A stretch of 64,000 bases of DNA from Streptomyces sp. NBC_00376 (GTDB taxonomy: Bacteria; Actinomycetota; Actinomycetes; Streptomycetales; Streptomycetaceae), in NCBI RefSeq assembly GCF_036077095.1, contig NZ_CP107960.1:372001-436000 (forward strand), in the 5' to 3' direction. The position numbers were made by a program, and so were the translations under genes. The notes below the pieces were generated by a model. It saw nothing but the letters and a program-made list of their open reading frames with translations, ran no database searches and was not told the origin of the DNA. How positions within the stretch are numbered: position 1 is the first letter of the stretch; each line of letters opens with the position of its first letter. Positions 60,704 to 64,000 of the stretch are shown here, piece by piece.

Positions 60704-61112
60704 GGCGGTCGACCCCTTCGCCCGCCGACTGCCGTGCGGCGACACCCAGATGCTCACCGACTCTGTTGACCATCAACGTCATCTCGTAGGCGACCTGGCC
60801 GACATCTGCCTCGGCCTCGCTCAGCACACACAGGCAGCTGCCGTCCCCTGCCGCCGTCACAAAGAGCAGTGCCTCGTCGAACTCCACCATGGTCTGCCGG
60901 GCCTTCCCTGCCCGGAAGTGGCGCCCCGACCCACGGGCCAGGCTGTGCAGCCCGGACGAGACCGCGGCGAGATGCTCGGCGTCCTCGCGGGCCAGGCCCG
61001 TGCTCGCCCCCGTGACCAGTCCGTCGTTCGACAGCACCAGTGCGTGCCGTATGTACTCGACCCTTTTCGTCAGGTCGTCAAGGAGCCAGTCGAGTCCCCT
61101 GTCCAGCGCCAT
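60699..61112 (-). CDS. cvnB: Roadblock/LC7 domain protein (conservon CvnB-like)
   Basis: A 137-residue protein starting MALDRGLDWLLDDLTKRVEY at 61112, with GGAGGAG upstream. Roadblock fold: ALVLSNDGLVTGASTGLARE, DAEHLAAVSSGLHSLARGSG, RHFRAGKARQTMVEFDEALL, CLCVLSEAEADVGQVAYEMT, matching CvnB of Streptomyces conservons (MglB-like partner of the small GTPase CvnD). The usual neighbours CvnA (sensor kinase) and CvnC are missing here, and gene order is D then B, so this is a partial or rearranged conservon. Confidence 0.9.
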   Translation of the reverse strand: MALDRGLDWLLDDLTKRVEYIRHALVLSNDGLVTGASTGLAREDAEHLAAVSSGLHSLARGSGRHFRAGKARQTMVEFDEALLFVTAAGDGSCLCVLSEAEADVGQVAYEMTLMVNRVGEHLGVAARQSAGEGVDRL

Positions 61113-61252
61113 TCCCCGCTCCTCCCCGCTCATGCGTTCCCCGTGCCCCGTTGCCGTAAGCCTTGCGCACCGGTCACGCAGGGGCAAGCGCTCCTTCGCC
61201 ATGTGGCTTGGTCCCGGCCCCGGATCATGCGGCGGACGAGCGCCCGGTAGGG

Positions 61253-61879
61253 TCAGCTCACCGAGTCGAGAAGCCGGGCGGTGTGCATCCTGCCGGCGTA
61301 CTCGACCATGCGGATCAGCACCTCCTTGCCGGACTCCCGGTCGCGCGCATCGCACAGGACTACGGGTGTGCCGAGGTCGAGGTCGAGAGCGCGGGACACC
61401 TCGTGCTCGTCGTATGCGCGGGCCCCGGCGAAGCAGTTGACCGCGACGACGAAGGGAATGCGGCGGTGCTCGAAGTAGTCGACGGCCGGGAAGCAGTCCT
61501 CCAGCCGACGGGTATCAGCGAGGACTACGGCACCGAGCGCGCCCTGCGAGAGTTCGTCCCACAGGAACCAGAAGCGGTCCTGTCCCGGCGTGCCGAACAG
61601 ATAGAGCGAGAGGCCGGACCGGATGGTGATCCGTCCGAAGTCCATGGCGACGGTTGTGGTGGTCTTCTGATCGACCCCGTCCGTGTCGTCGACCGACTGT
61701 CCCGCCTCGCTGAGAAATTCCTCCGTCCGCAGTGGCCTGATCTCACTCACGGCGCCGACCAGTGTTGTCTTTCCGACGCCGAAGCCTCCGGCTACCAATA
61801 TCTTCAGCGCCAGAGAATCGGTCTCCGCGGACTCCCCGGCCGTCTCCCCGTATGTGTTGTCAGCGTGCTCGGAAGGCAT
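61253..61879 (-). CDS. cvnD: ATP/GTP-binding protein (conservon CvnD-like GTPase)
   Basis: A 208-residue Ras-like GTPase starting MPSEHADNTYGETAGESAET. P-loop: KILVAGGFGVGKTTLVGAVS. Switch regions: VDQKTTTTVAMDFGRITIRS and LYLFGTPGQDRFWFLWDELS (G3, with P-G-Q). Others: ALGAVVLADTRRLEDCF and FVVAVNCFAG (N-C-F replacing N-K-x-D, as usual for the family). CvnD works with CvnB in a GTPase signalling unit affecting aerial development and antibiotic production in S. coelicolor. The cvnB gene is 140 bases downstream. Confidence 0.9.
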   Translation of the reverse strand: MPSEHADNTYGETAGESAETDSLALKILVAGGFGVGKTTLVGAVSEIRPLRTEEFLSEAGQSVDDTDGVDQKTTTTVAMDFGRITIRSGLSLYLFGTPGQDRFWFLWDELSQGALGAVVLADTRRLEDCFPAVDYFEHRRIPFVVAVNCFAGARAYDEHEVSRALDLDLGTPVVLCDARDRESGKEVLIRMVEYAGRMHTARLLDSVS

Positions 61880-61920
61880 TGATCACTTCTCTCACCAGTG
61901 CGTCGCTGGACGTCGAATTC
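61860..61920 (-). pseudogene. Possible stub of cvnC (DUF742) at the cvnD start
   Basis: A minus-strand frame overlapping the first codons of cvnD reads SSDALVREVINAFRAR and stops at 61860. CvnC proteins end in a similar E/D-x-L-L-x-E-V-L-x-G-L-R-x pattern that overlaps the cvnD start. The rest of the domain is not detectable upstream, so this may be the last remnant of a deleted cvnC. The match is short and could be chance. Confidence 0.3.
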
Positions 61921-62268
61921 GCAGGTCGGAGCCGTCTCAGGGGGCTCGGATGCCGTGTGCGTCGGCAATCGCCCGCCCAGTTCCCGCCTGCGCAGGCCGA
62001 CAGCATGGCAAAGAAGAACCCTCACCATGGGGCGAGTTCGATTTCTTGGTGATGTGACAAGTCCGGATCATTTCGCTGCCCGGATCGGTCCACAATCGGA
62101 TCGGTCCGCAATCCGGCATCTCTCCCCCGGTCATATCCGCCGATCACCGGGGCTATGTCCGCCGATCCCGGTCCGTCCGCGCAGGGGCCCGCAGGCGCCG
62201 GACGTCCGGCGCCTACACTGAAGGCTTCGGGTGCGAGGAATCGGGCCACGCGGACAGGGAGAGCAAGA
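61880..62268. other. 389-bp intergenic region with short tandem repeats
   Basis: The gap between cvnD and the divergent arsR-like gene holds no clear gene. It contains a 16-bp tandem duplication (62081-62112) and a spaced direct repeat of TCCGCCGATC (about 62136-62145 and 62158-62167). Promoters for both sides must be here. Confidence 0.4.
62081..62112. repeat. 16-bp tandem duplication upstream of arsR
   Basis: CGGATCGGTCCACAAT (62081-62096) is followed directly by CGGATCGGTCCGCAAT (62097-62112), differing at one base. It may be a duplicated protein-binding site, but it lies ~155 bases before the arsR start. Confidence 0.65.
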
Positions 62269-62634
62269 GTGTCGAAAGCTGCCGACGGCGGTTTCGAGGA
62301 TCCGCCCGCGGAGGTACTGGTGGAGGCCGCGGCTGCCTTCGGCCTCCTGGCGACGCCTGCGCGGCTGCACATCGTATGGGCCCTGTCCCAGGGCGAGAGC
62401 GATGTGACCGGGCTCGCGGACCGGGTGGGCGGCACCCTTCCTTCGGTGAGCCAGCACCTGACAAAGCTCAAGTTGGCGGGTCTTGTACGGTCCCGGCGCG
62501 AAGGCCGCCGACAGGTGTACCTGGTCGACGATCCCGATGTGGTGACCGTCGTCCGGCTGATGGTCGGCCAGCTCGCGGAGCGTGCCGGACACGCGCCCGC
62601 AAAGCCCTCACACCTCCGTGGGCTCGGTGCCTGA
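62269..62634 (+). CDS. ArsR/SmtB family transcriptional regulator
   Basis: A 121-residue winged helix from a GTG at 62269 with GGGAGAG upstream. Core: VEAAAAFGLLATPARLHIVW, ALSQGESDVTGLADRVGGTL, PSVSQHLTKLKLAGLVRSRR (recognition helix), EGRRQVYLVDDPDVVTVVRL. No obvious metal-binding cysteine pair of the ArsR alpha-3 type, so the signal may be bound elsewhere (e.g. DPDVV or C-terminal residues) or be non-metal. It overlaps the P-type ATPase gene by eight bases and should control it. Confidence 0.9.
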   Translation: MSKAADGGFEDPPAEVLVEAAAAFGLLATPARLHIVWALSQGESDVTGLADRVGGTLPSVSQHLTKLKLAGLVRSRREGRRQVYLVDDPDVVTVVRLMVGQLAERAGHAPAKPSHLRGLGA

Positions 62635-64000
62635 GAGCAGTGCCGCCGCAGGTCCCGGCAGCACCGACGACCCCGATGCGCCCTCCGCCGTCGTCGTACC
62701 GATGGCCGGTGCGAAGGCCGGGCGGAGCGCCGCCCCCGATGTCCTTGCCGACGTTGCCGCGACTGCCGCACCGACCTCCTTGCAGGTGCTGCGCTCGCTG
62801 GACAGCGGACCGAGGGGGCTGCTTGAGGAGCAGGCGGGGGAACGGCTGGCGCGGTTCGGCGAGAACACGCTGCCGGCCTGGCGCCCGGTCTCCTGGCCCC
62901 GCCGTTTCCTGCGCAGTCTGCGCGACCCGTTCACCTCGGTCCTCCTGTGTCTGGGCCTGGTCTCGGCAGCGGTGGCCTCATGGGGCACGGCGTGCGTGAC
63001 GCTGGTGCTCGTGGTGGTCAGCTGTCTGCTGCGCTCCGCGGAGGAGCACCGGGCGGACCGGTCCACCGCCGCGCTGCGGGAGTTGGTGGCGACCACCGCG
63101 ACCGTCCTGCGCCGCACAGGGCCGGATGCCGCGCCGCGCGCCCGTGAGCTCCCGGTCGGGGAGCTGGTGCCGGGTGATGTGATCCGGCTCGGTCCGGGTG
63201 ATCTCGTACCCGCCGATGTGCGGTTGTTGCGTGCGAGTGGCCTGACCGTCCATCAGTCGGCGCTCACCGGCGAGTCGGTGCCGGTAGCGAAGCACCCCGT
63301 GGACACGCCGTCACGGCTCCGCGCCGCCGCCGGCCCCGGGCCCGGCGCCGGGGAAGGGCCGTTCGCCCGGCCGGAGCTGTGTTTCCAGGGCAGCAGCGTG
63401 GCCTCCGGGAGCGGTACGGCGGTGGTGACGGCGACGGGTGCGGAGACCAGGTTCGCCGCCGCGTACGACGGTTCGGCGCGCCGCCGCGGGACCAGTGCCT
63501 TCGACCGTTCGGTGCACGGGATCTCCTGGACGCTGATCCGCTTCATGCTGCTCACCCCGCCTCTGGTGCTCATGGCCAACGCGGCGCTGCGCGGCCGGGG
63601 CCTGGAGACGCTGCCGTTCGCCGTCGCGGTGGCCGTGGGGCTGACTCCGGAGATGCTGCCGGTGATCGTCACGACGGCACTGGCCAGGGGTGCTTCGCTG
63701 CTCGCCAGGAACCATGGGGTGATCGTCAAACGGCTGCCCGCGCTGCACGACCTCGGCGCGATCGATGTGCTGTGCGTGGACAAGACCGGAACTCTCACCC
63801 AGGACCGGCCGGTCGTCGAGAGTTCGCTGGGCGTGTCGGGCCGCTCCGATCCCGAGGCACTGCACTGGGCCGCGGTCAACGCGCTGTGGACACTCCAGCT
63901 GGCCGATCTGCCCGCCCCCGACGCACTCGACGAGGCGGTGCTCGACGCGGCCGAGGAGCGGGAGGAGCCGCTGTCCGCGTACGAAGGCGTCGCCGCGCTC
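62627..64000 (+). CDS. P-type cation ATPase, MgtA-like, 3' part outside the window
   Basis: A GTG at 62627 overlapping the arsR stop starts 458 codons that run to the window edge. N-terminal cation_ATPase_N part: LRSLDSGPRGLLEEQAGERL, ARFGENTLPAW. Actuator domain with the TGE loop at residues 214-216 (SALTGESVPVAKHPVDTPSR). Transmembrane segment with AVAVGLTPEMLPVIVTTALA. Phosphorylation site D385 in VLCVDKTGTLTQDRP. The LTPEMLPVIVTTALARGA stretch is typical of magnesium-translocating (MgtA/MgtB) ATPases. The nucleotide-binding domain and later helices lie beyond 64000. Confidence 0.9.
   Translation, partial: MPESSAAAGPGSTDDPDAPSAVVVPMAGAKAGRSAAPDVLADVAATAAPTSLQVLRSLDSGPRGLLEEQAGERLARFGENTLPAWRPVSWPRRFLRSLRDPFTSVLLCLGLVSAAVASWGTACVTLVLVVVSCLLRSAEEHRADRSTAALRELVATTATVLRRTGPDAAPRARELPVGELVPGDVIRLGPGDLVPADVRLLRASGLTVHQSALTGESVPVAKHPVDTPSRLRAAAGPGPGAGEGPFARPELCFQGSSVASGSGTAVVTATGAETRFAAAYDGSARRRGTSAFDRSVHGISWTLIRFMLLTPPLVLMANAALRGRGLETLPFAVAVAVGLTPEMLPVIVTTALARGASLLARNHGVIVKRLPALHDLGAIDVLCVDKTGTLTQDRPVVESSLGVSGRSDPEALHWAAVNALWTLQLADLPAPDALDEAVLDAAEEREEPLSAYEGVAAL

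Noticed and set aside
62022..62771. 249-codon minus-strand frame opposite arsR and the ATPase start
   Set aside because: Arg/Ser/Pro-rich shadow without motif; the + strand genes are clearly supported.
1..64000. tRNA, rRNA, CRISPR array, phage or plasmid origin
   Set aside because: I looked for tRNA-like cloverleaf ends, regularly spaced repeats and integrase genes and found none; the only tandem arrays are short and unlike CRISPR.

Overview
This is a high-GC actinobacterial chromosome segment. Codon third positions are strongly GC-biased, GTG starts are frequent, and the gene families are ones typical of Streptomyces: a streptogrisin-type protease, a PAS-GAF-PP2C-HATPase phosphatase, conservon-type roadblock and GTPase genes, an LAxTG sortase substrate and many small regulators. 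It reads as an accessory or arm-like region, mixing short operons, orphan regulators, transposon pieces and several decayed genes.

Region 1 (1-8.8 kb): the 5' end of a DinB-like gene, a small membrane protein, a methyltransferase, then a three-gene operon. That operon encodes a 1666-residue TPR-CHAT caspase-like protease, a small protein with a zinc-ribbon-like cysteine pattern, and a three-helix membrane protein. It is the best candidate here for a poorly described system. A decayed IS630-type element sits exactly in the stop codon of its last gene.

Region 2 (8.8-18.8 kb): methyltransferases, a CGNR zinc-finger regulator divergent from an MFS exporter around a nested dyad operator, a HIT protein, a MarR regulator followed by an MFS-Usp fusion, an APH(6)-type phosphotransferase, a frameshifted GrpB gene and a TetR regulator.

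Region 3 (18.8-24.6 kb): a paoABCD-like molybdenum aldehyde oxidoreductase operon (FeS, FAD/4Fe-4S, Moco and XdhC-like maturation subunits). It is preceded by twin palindromic operators next to the divergent TetR gene. A MarC-family gene follows.

Region 4 (24.8-36.1 kb): nucleotidyltransferase, secreted and membrane proteins, a PTS EIIC relic, an apparently intact IS630-family element, a SUMF1 protein, a serine hydrolase, a Nudix hydrolase and a scatter of SMI1/KNR4 (immunity-like) genes.

Region 5 (36.5-46.9 kb): a streptogrisin-like protease under a LacI-type palindrome, an AbiEii-like nucleotidyltransferase, a MarR regulator, a GH25 lysozyme and an F420/NADP-type reductase. Then comes a relic in which a divergent LysR/SDR pair has lost both 5' halves, a radical SAM enzyme with an unusual cysteine motif, a pentapeptide-repeat protein and a frameshifted GlcD-like oxidase.

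Region 6 (47-54.4 kb): an L-rhamnose catabolic operon (isomerase, bifunctional aldolase-dehydrogenase, kinase, sugar isomerase-like gene) with a recognisable promoter flanked by two LacI-type operators.

Region 7 (54.4-64 kb): a 3-hydroxyisobutyryl-CoA hydrolase-like gene, the multidomain phosphatase, an LAETG surface protein, a GNAT acetyltransferase, a DUF6397-like protein, a partial conservon (GTPase and roadblock) and an ArsR regulator overlapping an MgtA-like P-type ATPase that runs off the window end.
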